The notes: generated by a model not told the origin, from the sequence alone. A stretch of 64,000 bases of DNA from Ananas comosus (GCF_001540865.1 NC_033629.1:12978373-13042372); one strand, 5' to 3'; shown: positions 10,146 through 22,935, counted from the stretch's first letter. Numbers and translations are program-made.

Positions 10146-11865
10146 GGAAAACCTAAAGTTGGTCTATGTCAACTGATAAGTTATTACCTAGACCTGGTTC
10201 ATAACCGTGTCATAAAAAAAAAAAAAAACTAAAGTAATAATACTGTAACAATCTCATGTGAATACAAAGTTACTAGATTGTTATATTATCGGTAATAATT
10301 CATGTTCTATTAATATATAACTACTCTATTAATTTGAGGAGCTCGGGCGGTTTTATCCAATTGGATTATGACACGACAACTCATTACGTTGTCTTGAACA
10401 GTGTATTTTTTTTTTTTTTTTTTCGTAACTGGCTCAGTCTATGAATGATTTGGTAGACCAGGTTCGTAAACGACGGCCTGGAACACCACCAATTAAATTT
10501 TTTGACTTAATGGTGCTTGAGCACATGATCCAACTCAATGAACTCATTCATGTCCTCTCCTTTTGATCCACATTACCATTTAAGGGAATTGGCACGTATA
10601 ATATTCAAGCACATGATCCAACTCATTCGTGTCCTCTCCTTTTGACCCACATGAATCACCGTCCGAGATAATATAGAGAGAGTACGTAGTTGAGCTGCTA
10701 TACTATTGATCGCATATGAATACTATTTTCTATCAATAAATGTTTTCATCCTTGAATTATTACTATTCCATTATCCTCCACTACACTTTAGGTATATATT
10801 TAATGATAAAAAAGTTGATAGTGAATACTAATTTCATACTATTAATATATTCTAACTATTATATATAAAAAAAAAAATTGATCCAGTATATTATTAGTAT
10901 TATTATTGAGAAAGGTAAATTCAAATATGTTGGATTTAGAGGGGAATCCATAAAGGAACTCTTAAGTTGTTAATTTACATAAAGATAAACACTTATGCAA
11001 TAGGATCAGAAAAAGACTATGTTAGGCTAATTAAAAGGCTCCTTGAGATTTAGCTTTACATGATCAATTTTCACTCTACATTTCACTTAAGAATCATTAC
11101 ATGGAGAGATTATTGTGCGGACATGGCCGCCATATAGCTACAAGGACAGCCTAATCATCTTAACTTCATCCTCATCCTATGCTTTTAATACTGATGATGA
11201 TCACCTCTTCTGAAAGAAACTAATTTTTTGAACTTTTAAATATGAAAAATCCTACTATTTATCAGAATGGTAAAAATTTACATATATAATTAATTAAATG
11301 ATGGGACTAAGGGCAGATAACTGGACAGTCCATACCTCTCGTGGTCAGAAACAACTACTTGTTAAGACCCGTGATTAATGAGCTAGAATTGAGCACAGGC
11401 CAACTCATATCTGGATATATACATTCTTGGGCTTCGACCGGTCTCCGTCTAGTTTTCTCTGTGTGGAATGATCAAAGCAAAACGGAAAAATGCTTTGCTC
11501 GATCGCCATAGCATTTGTGCATGTAAATAGAATGACACATCCATACAATCAATTAACACATACAATCAACCGATCTTTTCAATGTGTTGTTTAATATATC
11601 GTTCTTATTTGTATTGCCTTATTGGATTATAGCGATTCGCTGTAAGTTAGTTGGATGGCATATTACATTCCTGAATGCGTGTGTACTACAAATCTACACG
11701 TACTGTCGCCTCAAGCGTATAAAAAGGACACTTTCATATAAAGTTTGGTGTATTAGAAGATGAGGGATAATGGGGTGATAAGTCGAGGACTGATCTCTTA
11801 CCTAACTAAGAAGGCTTACGAGTCGAATTTAAGATGATATTAAAAATTTAGAACAAATTATCATT

Positions 11866-11870
<5 letters not shown>

Positions 11871-11920
<50 letters not shown>
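11871..11920. repeat. (GA)n microsatellite
   Basis: Fifty bases of uninterrupted GA dinucleotide in gene-free DNA. No nearby gene start was found for it to regulate. Confidence 0.95.
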
Positions 11921-11924
<4 letters not shown>

Positions 11925-13264
11925 CGCGGTTACACTTGTTAGGAATTTACATATAAATTGTTTTCTGTGAAATAAAAATCATGAGTTTGCAAAGTTATAT
12001 AGAACTATAGAGTGCTTGACCAAACTTAGAAGTTTAAGTTTATGGATTTAATGAGTTTCAGTAGATCTATAACATCTTTTGATATCATATGCGTTTTGAG
12101 CTCGACAGAAACATACTGACAACATTGACTGCGCCAAGTGTAATTTAATGCTATTGTTATCTAATTATATATCTAGGTGATTGGAGTTGACTAGGTACAA
12201 ATAATTGGCAAAGAAAATGGGACAAGTGGATAAGAGCTAATGAAGAAGGAATTTTGGTAAAACAGCTAACACATAGGAATTTAGCGAAAGATACCATTGG
12301 AGACATTGTGTTCACACCTCAAGATGAGATGAGGAATATTCTCTTCCTCTTTGTTTTCAAATTTGGTAGAGCTAGCTTCATCTTAATTTTGTGGGTTAAT
12401 TATAGTTAGGTAAACCAAGCACATCAATCCTAATATCTATTAAGGAACTATTAATTTAGGTTTCATTCGGTATAATTGTGTTATTTTTTTTTCATTCTCT
12501 TAAACACAAACTTTATATGATTAAATGTGCTGGTAAATAAATTTCTCTTTTTTCTTAACTTATGTGTGCATGCGTTGTGTGCAAGTCCAAGACGAAGCAA
12601 CATCTTCTTTAAAAACCAAAGAAGTGACTATATATATAGATTACAAGCAATCCGTCGTCACCGAGTTGCATAGAATTTTGATGGATTTCTTTTCATGTGA
12701 AAAATAAATTATAACAATATAATCTACTCAATAATACCAATTTGGTCAGACTTCTAAAACAACTTTTCTTCTTTACAAATCAGTAAATAGATGCTCAGAA
12801 ATTAGAAAGTTGCTATCTAAAGGCGAAAATTCCAATTTGAACCAACGGCAAAATATTACTGGAGTTTTAAACAAAGTAATTAAGCTATTAGTGTTCTTTA
12901 ATCAAGTCAGAAGCTGTAGACATTATGGCTGGCCCAATTTTGGCAACACATTCCAACTAGAGAAGTTGATTGTTTCAAGTTTCAACAGCTTATATATTAT
13001 ATATATAGCCAAATAGTCACAAATTGAAAGTCTAATAGCCATGTATATATCTACATTACATAAAATAAACAAAGCAATATTAATATCAAACAAATAATAT
13101 ATAATAATATAAGGATTATTAATTAATCATCCAACCTCTGACTTGTATTGTCCAAAGGATTCAACTTCCAGGAAAACTCCTTTGTACTCAAGTTGCCAAG
13201 AGGATTCAACCACAAGGGAACCTCTTTGTATTCAAGTTAGTGCAATTAAAAATATATTTGGTCA

Positions 13265-13426
13265 CCGACCGTCCCTAGAGCAAGCGACAAATGGCTTGGT
13301 GGTTGGTACCTGAGACCCAAGTTCGAATCCTAGCTGATTCACATTTCTAGCTAAGTTTATTTCTAAATGAAATAAACGAAACAGGTAGCGTGCTACCTAT
13401 CTCTCAAAATATATATATATATATAT
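13265..13426 (+). mobile_element. tRNA-derived SINE, copy 2
   Basis: This matches copy 1 almost throughout. It has an A-box-like TGGCTTGGTGG at 13292 and a B box GTTCGAATCC at 13321-13330, with spacing like that of a tRNA gene. Its 3' part reads GAAACAGGTAGCGTGCTACC, then a short CT tract that merges into an (AT) run. A likely 13-bp target-site duplication with one mismatch, ATATATT(T/G)GGTCA, lies at 13252-13264 and 13427-13439. Confidence 0.8.
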
Positions 13427-13439
13427 ATATATTGGGTCA

Positions 13440-15880
13440 ATGTAACATTTCTTAGCACAAATTTCATTTCATGTTCGCGGGAACCTTTTGTTGAATGTAA
13501 ATATTAAAAGTATCATTCTTTGCCAGCTTAAATTTTCAGAAAATAACCATTTTTTTGGCATTAATTATCATAATATTAGAGTAAGAGGATCCGAGTTTAA
13601 GTCCTGAATGGACAGATCAAACTAGATTTGCTTTGATGTAGTAATACAATCGACAATACTATCCGAGTCACGAACTATATCTTCTTGGGTTGATATTAGA
13701 TTTGGGTTTGGATCTACGAACAAGCATAACTCATATAGGAGGATATATTCCATACGATAAGACTGTCTGATCTACCATTCGTACTGCTTTAATGTGAATA
13801 TATAGATTCCTTCTTTGATCCTGTTCACACCAAAAAGTGATGGGGGATCCAATGGAAAGTCTATTTGAAAAGCTTAAAGTTCTACACACTAGGAAAAGGT
13901 CTTAGAAGAGTCAAATCCTTCATGCTCTATTAAGTACACCACCTTTTTCAAAATTAGCATTTACTATACATAGTGAAAAATCTTTTGAGAGAACTAAAAT
14001 AAAAAAATTCTTTAAGTATTTTTTTAAAAGTTCTATTCAAATAACATCATTATACTCCGGCTATATTGGACAGTATATTGTTCTCCAGTACCTCCTAATC
14101 AATTATGGTTTATAAAAATTTTATTTTAATTTTATTTGTGTTTTTGAATGTGAAGGAACTCAACTTTGATAAAAGAGAGTGTCTCTTATGCATGCTCATT
14201 AAGTCAATTTCTAATTAATGTTAATTTGAAGATCATATAAATTTTCATATACTTTTTTATCCAATTAAATATATTAATCTAGAACATGGAGTGGATAATT
14301 TTAATAAAATTTCACACAGCTAGATATACAAAATCTAAAGAAAGTAATAGTTATAAAAAAGCAAGTAATAGTGATAAAAAAAAAATCATGCTCCCACCTT
14401 TTTTGCAACATACATTTTCTCTCCCAAAAAAGTAAAAATACAATCTAATTAACTAAAGATCGATGCATGTACTTATAGAAAACACAAGCTATAGTATTAG
14501 TTGCAAATATATTTTTACTATGAATTAATCAATTAATCATCAAGTTGATGAAGGACATATGAAGCGCACTACATGATCATGGAGCCACGTTTAAGATTTA
14601 TGCACCATTATTAATGCATGATGTGTACATATACATAGTATATATATATTCACAAATCCTATTGGAAAAATTAAAGAATCAATAAGGAAAGTTGACCTTT
14701 GGGTTTGCTATTTGAGGCTTAAAATGGCCGTTGACAATTTGTTTGGCTCCTAATTTGAGGCTTATAATAGCCACATAGTTCAATTTGAAATAAATAATGT
14801 TATGATATGTTTACCTTGCCATAAATAAATATACTCGAAGTTGGAAATTCTATCTAGTGCTTTACTTTAATTACCTTAGAGCTCCTTTCATGTTGGTTTT
14901 TAATTCTTTTGTTTATTTTGAGTACGTATAAACTCATATTAATCTTTATTTATAAACAAGAGAAGCTATATAAAAATTGCTACAACAAGAGCACAATTAA
15001 TTAAATCTCTCAGCTTGGTGATAGTTAACTAAACAGACGCGTAATTAGTAGTTAAATTAAATTGGTGCCAATGCTTCTCTTTAAAAGTTTAATTTTAAGA
15101 TGAATATTTTGCATTATAAGTTTAAATTGAAACTTAATTAATTAAACAATGACATGTGGTGAGCCTAATTTTATAGAGTTATTATTCAGTATACCTTATC
15201 ACTGTTTTTTTTAGGAAATTCACCACCTAAGCTATAAATGTGGTTAGCTCCAACATATATTTAAGTAATTCAATAAAAGTAGTTTGTAATGAAATTAAGT
15301 GTCGTAAAAGGTACTTAAAATTAAGTACATGCACCACTTTGAGTAATAGACACAGAACTTTTATCTTTATGAGTCTAAAACAAACTTTAATAAGTGCAGT
15401 TTGAATCAATTAAAATGCACAACTAACTCATATGAACCATATTAGGTGAATTAATTAATATCTAATATATATTTAGTTTTACATATAGGTTGTTCATTAC
15501 TTGTTCTTAAGCATCATAACTCACTTATGAAGAACTTTAAAACTTGCAAGGAAATTAAAGCACCTAATTAATATGATATATTATTCTATCTAATAGTTTT
15601 TATTGAACAATTTATAGGACATTCTTAAATGTTCTATTAGATCACAAAATAATTAATATGTTCAACATAGTGTAAAGTTGGGCGGTAAAATTAAAATTTC
15701 GAAACGTGAGGTGCCTGTTTAATTTTAAAATGACGAAACAGTTAAAGCAAGGTAAACAAATTTTTAACCATTTTTAAATGCGCATGCACACACATTTGCC
15801 CAATAAGATTTTTGATAAATAAAATTAAGGTTTAATAAGGCTTCAAAATTAAATGTTAACCCAATTAATGAATCACCAAA
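13440..15880. other. Gene-poor AT-rich region
   Basis: No open frame with recognisable protein content and no RNA gene was seen. The tract is very AT-rich with many short direct repeats, for example TTTGAGGCTTA at about 14713 and 14756. Confidence 0.4.
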
Positions 15881-15939
15881 TTAATATGTGTGCATCAAAT
15901 TAACTAGACGAGATACAGGCCAGGTACGTAACATCGGTG

Positions 15940-15956
15940 CACGTGCATTGCACGTG
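15940..15956. promoter_or_regulatory. 17-bp palindrome of two G-boxes
   Basis: CACGTGCATTGCACGTG is a perfect odd-length palindrome around its central T, with a G-box core (CACGTG) in each arm. G-boxes bind plant bZIP and bHLH factors. It lies about 1.25 kb before the start of the MGNC gene. Regulation of that gene is possible but not shown. Confidence 0.5.
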
Positions 15957-16719
15957 ACATGTTCTTGGGGACCAGAGATTCCCCTGAAAAAGCCGCGTTC
16001 ACACTGGGCTTTTCCCAACCTCCCCACGAAAGATGCCCTTAAAATGACCCCGTTCACACCGAACCCCGGACCAAACCCCCCATTGACAAAAGATATTATT
16101 GCCTGGACCCGGTCCACCGTGGACTGGTCTTATAATGAGGTTGAATAGCTCCATATAAAAAACTACTAACCAATTTCTCTAAACAGTGATGATACATCAA
16201 GAGATTTTAAAGTGAAAAATAAATTAGAACCATATAATATAATCTTCTGCATTGCTTCATTCATATGCTCACACAAGTAAATAAAATTTCAGAAATGATA
16301 TTAATGAGCATATTTTTTACTTTTTTATTTAGAATAGAGTAAATTTTTTTTTGTTTACCTCTTCAGAAATATCAAATAAAGAGTATGAGATAACTAGAGT
16401 TAGAAAGCACCGGCGGAAATCGTCGTTACTGACAAAATTTGTCATGTATTGTATATGAATTTTTTTTATGAATATTTTATGTATTATAGAATAATTCTTT
16501 TTAACATAAGAGTTTATGAGCTTGCTAAATTTCAACATATATAATGAATTGATTTTTTTTTTTAGTATTATATGAATTTGGCAAACATAAATAATTTTGA
16601 GATTATATACTAGATTTTTTTTTAATTATTCATCTTCAAATTTTAATATTTTTAAAATTAAAAGTTATGAGCAAGCTCTTTGTATGGAATATTAAAATCA
16701 GTGGTTTTATGTAATTTAA

Positions 16720-16995
16720 CACTTTAGCTCATAGGACTATGACACCGGTGCACCGGGTCCAGAAGGAATCGCCGGCTTCGGTAAGTGTGACGCAATCGGT
16801 GGGTCCCGCGTGGACACAGGGGCCACGTTGCTGAGTTGGCCACATGCAATCGTGCCACGTAGGATCGTGACCTTCCTATTTGTTACCGGGATAATAACTC
16901 TCACTATCCTTCTCATCATATATATACTTTATCCAATTAATCACTGTGTACTACAAGCCTCTCCCCCCCTATAAATACACCACCCCTTTGGTTCT

Positions 16996-17042
<47 letters not shown>

Positions 17043-17195
17043 CCTATTATAAATAAAGCTACTGAGAGAGAAAAAAAAAAGAAAAGAAAGAACCAAGTTA
17101 TATAAACAAGGTGGGGAATTGTTGATTCTTTGTATTGAGGAAGAGATCGATCGATCGATCGATCGAGAGATCTAGAGAGAGAGAGAGAGAGAGAG
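16720..17195 (+). promoter_or_regulatory. Promoter and 5' leader of the MGNC gene
   Basis: A TATA box CTATAAATA lies at 16970-16978, 220 bp before the ATG, with a CCAAT word at 16933. Several CCACGT cores (about 16821 and 16855) resemble ABRE-type elements. The transcribed leader holds a (CT)n tract at about 16999-17027, a (TA)n tract just after it, a (GATC)n palindromic run at 17145-17166 and a (GA)n tract that abuts the ATG. Confidence 0.6.
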
Positions 17196-17561
17196 ATGGG
17201 GAATTGTATCGACCACCAAAGCGACGTGTCGTGGGCCGACGAAGGGTTCTGGGACTTTTCGGAGGGCGATAGCCCTAGGTTACGTTTTAGCGAGAAGCTG
17301 AACGAAGCACGAACAAGAGAGGAGCAGGAAAACACAAAACGAGAGGAGAACGGACGGGAGGGTCGATGTTCGACGACCACCGAGGTGAAGATCAAGATCA
17401 CGAAGAAGCAGCTGCAGGAGTTGCTGACTCAAATCGACGAGAAGGGGCTCCCGATTCAGAAAGTGCTCGCGGAGCTCATCAGCATGAGCGAGTCGTATCG
17501 GCTTCGAGACGATCAGCATTGGAGGCCCGTGCTGCAAAGTATACCGGAGGTCGCAGAGTAA
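17196..17561 (+). CDS. Small MGNC protein with likely N-myristoylation
   Basis: An intronless gene for 121 residues. It starts MGNC, the pattern for N-myristoylation at Gly2 with possible palmitoylation at Cys4, so the protein probably sits on membranes. The N-terminal part has SWADEGFWDF. The conserved C-terminal half runs VKIKITKKQLQELL, then GLPIQKVLAELI and HWRPVLQSIPE. I recognise this layout from short plant proteins of unknown function, usually one exon with the same KKQL and WRP.LQSIPE blocks. No catalytic motif is present. The start is supported by the TATA box at the right distance and by the MGNC context. The gene is isolated, with no coding neighbours for over 7 kb on either side. 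Confidence 0.85.
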   Translation: MGNCIDHQSDVSWADEGFWDFSEGDSPRLRFSEKLNEARTREEQENTKREENGREGRCSTTTEVKIKITKKQLQELLTQIDEKGLPIQKVLAELISMSESYRLRDDQHWRPVLQSIPEVAE

Positions 17562-20148
17562 ATAAACGTAGCAATAAAAAAAAAAAAAGAAAATTTATGA
17601 AATAGAACATATATATGATTTTTGTACTTTGTTTAAGATTTTTTTTTATGTAATTATGTGTATTTATGGAGTCCTTGTAGCCCCATTTCTCCTTTTGGTA
17701 ACTAGAGGCGTAGTTTGTAGATGTTTAGGTTTAGGCATGTGTATATACAATTATGGAGAGATAAGGCTAGAGGGATGTATATGCCCTTAATTTGCTTATT
17801 ATTATTATTGTTGTTGTATATATATCTTTTAGATCTTATATATTTGTGTACAAATAGTAATAATAATGAGGATTGTATCTAGAGGGAGAGAGAGATTGTA
17901 CATGCTCTCTCTCTCCCTCTAAATGATCTTCGATCTCCAGTGCTTTTTGTATACAAATCTGTATATATATATATGTAAGAATTTTTCATACGCGATGCTA
18001 TTTTGCGGTATATGTTTGCGACGGAATGAATAGATCTCAATTGCAGAAATTAAAATTCTACGCACGAAGCTGCAGAAAAATCACAACCACCTCTACAAAA
18101 TGGTCCTTCTCTCTCTCTATCTCTAAAGTGGGTGGAGGACAAGGAGTGGGAGACAATCTATAGTGGGTAAGGATTGGATGATTCAATGGTTACATGAAAA
18201 GGTACAACCGGGCCAATCGTATCCTGACACGTGGCCCCCTATGTTTTTGGGCCGGTGTGGTCCCCACACGCAATACAAACTGACGACGTCAACTGCTTGC
18301 TAGCTCTCGGAGTTGTTGGTCTGCACCAACAGCTAATTTTTTTTTTTTTTAAGTGGGAAAATAAATTATTTAAATCGCTAATAATGACTAAAATTTATAT
18401 TATTTGATGCGCACGCGTTCAACTTTGGCAAATTAATAAGCAAATAAGAAGGAAAAAAAAAACACAGGTCATTGTCAAATTGAATTTTTTTTTGCTTTTT
18501 TAAACATTAAATCTGAATACAAATTTAAGTCGATCATATTTTATGTGCTTTGGTGGCGTGAGTTTAAATGACTATTTAGTTCTGCTTTTACTTCTGTTTT
18601 TGCTCATAAATACTAGCTTTTGTTAATCTTTTGAAGGAGAATATTGGAGAAATTAAGGAACCCTTTCGCTCTTATCACCACAAATCAATAAGTGAGGTGA
18701 ATGTTTCTAAAACCTTATCTTATTATCAATATATTAAATATGAGGCTACAATTTTTTGCTACTTTTTGTGAACAAACATTCTTAGGATAGGAAGAATTTA
18801 TATATAAAGCTCCAAATGTTGACATATGTGTCCCTTAAATTGGTTGTTATCAAGCACATATTGAGAACACTATAATTTTCTACATCATATTAATGGATTA
18901 TAGTTATGTTTTTACTATTAATCGATAGTTTCAATACAAAAATAAGAACATTCTAATTTTTATACGAGAATTGCGCAGCAAATTCAAACATTATGGTACG
19001 TGTTTTTGCAAGTCGTATTGTAGAAAGAAAGAAAGTTCGAGAGGATGCAGGTATCATCTATAAATAACAGCGAGAGACATATTGAATCATACTAGCATAT
19101 TCATAAAGAAATTTAAGTAACGATTAATTAAAAGCCATGCTAATTATAACATTTAAATTTCTCACACAAAAGTATATAATGTGGAAATTAAAGTTAACAA
19201 CCTTGATTCACCAAATAAAATAATTGGATATTAAGGGTTGTAATTAACATGGCTGGATTATTGCCTCTAAATTAGTCCTCTCTCTAACACACTCGGACCA
19301 AGAATTTGGATATTGAGAGAAAAATAATGTGACCCAAATTGGTTTTTTTTTTAAAAAAAAATAGTACGTTTATGCCACTTATGATAACTCAAGAGAGAGC
19401 AATTTTTGTTGTCCAATAATTCAAGCTAACGGGTTATAAACAGATCGATCAAAACATGTATATAGGTTAAGACCTTAACTAGGTCAAACCCGGAAATCTT
19501 AACGCGAAAAAATTGATTTTATATGGACATCTTAACACACAAAATTTAATTTTTGCTCAAAGTTTTAGTAGGTTTAAACATCTTTATCAAGTTGTTACAT
19601 TGTTATACAGTTGGCAAAAATGGCATTTGACTTTGAGAGCTACATAAATTTAATAACTCAGCAACAATTTTTTAAGTAGGTCGTATAAATACTTCATTTC
19701 ACTTTCCAAAACATTTTGGGACCATATATATAATATATGTGTATTAAGAAAATATGCATACATTTATATAGGTGGAGAATGACATTCCCTCTAACCAAAG
19801 AGGGGAAAAAAAAAATAAAAAATTGTAAGAATTAATAATATAATAATTATCTATGGATAGCTTTTATAATTACAGAAGCAGTAGTCAGATGATTGCAAAA
19901 ATTAGAAGCTTGGAGTATTAATTTACTATAGCAGGAAGTTGAAATAATTAAGCCTCTAATATCTAAAAACAGGAGCAAAATTTGAACTATTTGGAGAAAT
20001 TTTAAATTTGTTTCATTCAATTCAAAATCATGTTTTGTTTACAAACTAAACTAAAATGTAACTGGAAAAATAATTTGGTTGTTTACTTATATAGATAGAA
20101 ACTGAACAAATACACCCATAAACATGCAATTAGACCAAATTAAAAACA
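17562..20148. other. 3' flank of MGNC gene and gene-poor DNA
   Basis: The first 350 bp include the probable 3' UTR. A cluster with ACACGTGGCC (about 18218) and TGACGACGTCAAC (about 18281) resembles bZIP-bound promoter DNA, but no gene follows it. The rest is AT-rich with no supported gene. Confidence 0.4.
17880..17921. other. Perfect 16-bp stem hairpin in MGNC 3' flank
   Basis: Positions 17880-17895 (TAGAGGGAGAGAGAGA) pair fully with 17906-17921 around a 10-nt loop. It lies about 320 bp after the MGNC stop, within or just past the 3' UTR. It could affect 3' processing or be a by-product of GA/CT repeat expansion. Confidence 0.75.
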
Positions 20149-20151
20149 ATG

Positions 20152-20667
20152 CACTACAACAAAAACGGTCTATAGCGACACTTTTAAATGTAGGTACATG
20201 TCAAAAAAGTGCTGCTAGCTTAAATTACCGACACTTTTAAAAAGTGTTGCTATATGCGGAATAGCTAGGTATATAGTGACAGTTAAAGAGTGTCGCTATA
20301 ACCTAAAAAAGTGCTGCTAATTTACCAATAACTTATTTAAGCATTTAGTAACCGCCGAAACTCTATCTCGTTGGCTGCGGTGGCGGAGGAGGACGACAAG
20401 AATGGCTATTCGTCTAGAATTTCAGTAGATTGAGTGAAGAGAGAAGAAAATATGGTAATTGATTTTTCTTTTTTTTTTTCTTTTCTGTTTGTAATCGGGC
20501 CAAATGGACTGGGTGTGGTGGGTTGAGTAGAGTAATCTTTTATTTTTTATTGGATTGGGCTTTATATTTAGGCATTAATAGATGTTTTTTTAAGTTTTAG
20601 TATAAATGGGACACTTACTCAAAAGTGTCCCAAACATGTGTCCCTATAACCTAATTCTGTTATAGTG
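20152..20667. mobile_element. Non-autonomous CACTA transposon
   Basis: It begins CACTACAACAAAAACGG and ends ...CTGTTATAGTG, giving CACTA/TAGTG termini. A 3-bp direct repeat ATG flanks it at 20149-20151 and 20668-20670, the target-site size expected for CACTA (CMC) elements. Subterminal motifs of the type GACACTTTT and AGTGCTGCTA recur in both orientations in the left 180 bp and near the right end (GACACTTACTC, AAAAGTGTCCC). The 516-bp element has no transposase and a GC-rich interior patch at about 20340-20420. Confidence 0.88.
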
Positions 20668-22689
20668 ATGATGGTTTACTTAAAATTTCTAATTTGTTGA
20701 TCGTGCATCCAAATAAGAAAACCATGAACTATTAAATTGTGACTTTTTTGGGTTATAATTAACTAATGCAGCGTGATCAGCGAAAATTAAAATATTATTT
20801 ATTGGTTATTATGCAACATATATATATGATGTGGATATCGTAGCAACTTCTTTGGAGTGCTCAATTTTCCTTCACCTCAATCTCATGTGTAATAAAAAAT
20901 ACGTGTATATATATTTCAAGTTGTGTTACCAAGAGAGGAATGTGAAAACTAAGTATGTATTAATCAATTTGATGAGCTATTAATTAATAATATGAGATCA
21001 GGCTTATTGACGCAACCTAATTAACTCCATAATGAAATTTGATTATAATTAATTAAGCCAATATTGAATAGCTATTTGACTACGTGATGGTATTAATTGT
21101 GACAAAATAGTGGATTAATTCTTCTGAGGAGAACCTTATGTTTTAAGAAACAATAATTATGATCAAATATAATAGATTTAAGTACATTTGTTACATACAT
21201 GAATATTATGGACATTAATCAAGTGTTAATACAAGAATAATAACCGATGATCACCACAAAACAATTAATAATTAATGTTTAGGCTCATGTAATTAATGGC
21301 TTGTGCATATATAAGCAATTGCTACATTTTATTTGCAAATTCAGGGAGAGTTTTAATACACATGTAACATATTTTTTATTTTTTGATGGTCCAAATTCAT
21401 TGTTAAATCACCCAAATTAGTAACTTTGGTATTTTATAAATCGCAAAACCAAAGTAACCAAAATAAAAATAAAAAATAAATAAAACCTTTGAAAAACCAT
21501 TTATACATTCTAAAACCTTTGAAAAACTAAAAATTTGATACGTTGATAAACGAATTTCTAGGTAACATGCACGCTGACTGTTAGCTAGTAATTATTTATA
21601 TATGGTAATGTCAATTTTCATTATGTATTTACAAAATTTAAAAAGAGTAATTGTGATATTTTTCTTTTGATAATTAATTGTGTGCTTTACCAATGTAAGA
21701 AGGAATTGATGTCATGTTTTTTAATTACTTAGGAATATAATTGACTTAGTAGAATCTTTGAAGTATACTTTGGGGTAACAAGGAATCAAAGAAATGGTCA
21801 AATCCATAAAGGATAAATGTGAGATGTGAGCTAATATGTGGGAAAAAATCCATGAGAAATTAAATGTAATATTTTTTCTCATAGAAATGTAGCAAACTAT
21901 CTGCTTCATTTATTTCAAACTTGAGACCTCGGATATCAGCCTTTAGTTCCAAAATTTTGCTTAGGATCACACTACTTCCTTCTTCTCTGTTAATTTAGAC
22001 CTAAAATATTATTTCTTTAAAAAGGGGGGGAAAAAAACCAAATTGTTGGAGACAACAATTTAAACTGGTGACTATTTGAGATTATCCTGTTAGAAGACCT
22101 GGTAATTACTTATGACATACCACCTGATGCACACTCCAACTTGTTCAAAGCATACATAGTTTTGTACTGCACCCCACCACAGTGAAGTAGTGTATATATG
22201 TATCCAACTGGCACATGCATCATTGAGATAGAAAGAGAATTTTTTACATATAATTCCACATCCATAAATAATTAAGCTATAATAATTAATGCTTTTATTT
22301 GTTATGTGCAAGTAGTGGAAGAGAAGAAACTCTCTCAAGCTTTTACAGTAATTAGATGGCTTAAAATATGTGAAAGAAAGGTTCTTAGATGCTTGGATTT
22401 AGGTCCGATTTATATCGAGCCACGATTCAGGTTACGTCGATCAACTAAAATCCTGATTCAAGAGGATATAAAACTTGCTTTTCAGGTGCTCTTTGCTTAG
22501 TGATTACACACATCAGTGAGATCTCAAGGGTGCAAGCTAGCTCCAATTGCATGTTCGGAGTTTAGAAGCTTATTTTACCTTTTAGACATAGAGAAGGTTG
22601 TAGTTTTCGTTTAAGAATACTTTGCTGCTAAGAATGGGGGAAAAAATGAAGAATAAAAGAATGAGGATGAGCCAAAATACTAATTGATT

Positions 22690-22935
22690 TTTTTTTTTTT
22701 TTTTCATATGTAGAATCGAGTCCGGCTATGATGCTTTTAAGTTTTCTGCCGTTAAATCTACTATTTTGATCATTTTCACCCGTTAGATCATACTATTCAA
22801 CCAACCATCCACTCAACCATAAGGAATCGCTATCATCCTAACCGCATATCTCTTAATTCAAAGGCCGAAAACCCACGAGCATCAATGACTTGATACTTTT
22901 AAAAGTATATGAGCTCAGTTCCGTAGAACCGCCAA
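22690..22935. mobile_element. MITE-like element, copy A
   Basis: The interior (22741-22860), read on the reverse strand, matches the interior of the element at 51589-51808: both contain GTTGAGTGGAT, AATAGTATGAT and AATGATCAAAATA in the same order. The outer parts (GGCTATGATGCTTTTAA on the left, ACTTTTAAAAGTATATGAGC on the right) are loosely inverted. Target-site duplication was not found. Confidence 0.5.

Larger units (their letters stand above)
9139..13251. other. Gene-poor AT-rich region
   Basis: No gene can be supported here. Position 9139 to about 9300 is the likely promoter and 5' UTR of the minus-strand coiled-coil gene. A degenerate repeat (ATTCATCTTGGATCCACC and variants) recurs between 9672 and 10145. 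A near-exact direct duplication (AGCACATGATCCAACTCA ... TCCTCTCCTTTTGA) lies at about 10518-10574 and 10598-10651. A (GA) microsatellite occupies 11871-11920. Runs of T (10408-10424) and A (10217-10230) are present. Confidence 0.5.

Noticed and set aside
15888..16148. 86-residue Pro-rich open frame in a GC-rich block
   Set aside because: The composition looks repeat-like; no motif, and an overlapping antisense frame is equally open.
22306..22500. 64-residue plus-strand open frame
   Set aside because: Starts well, but no recognisable family, no TATA-type context, and it lies among repeat remnants.
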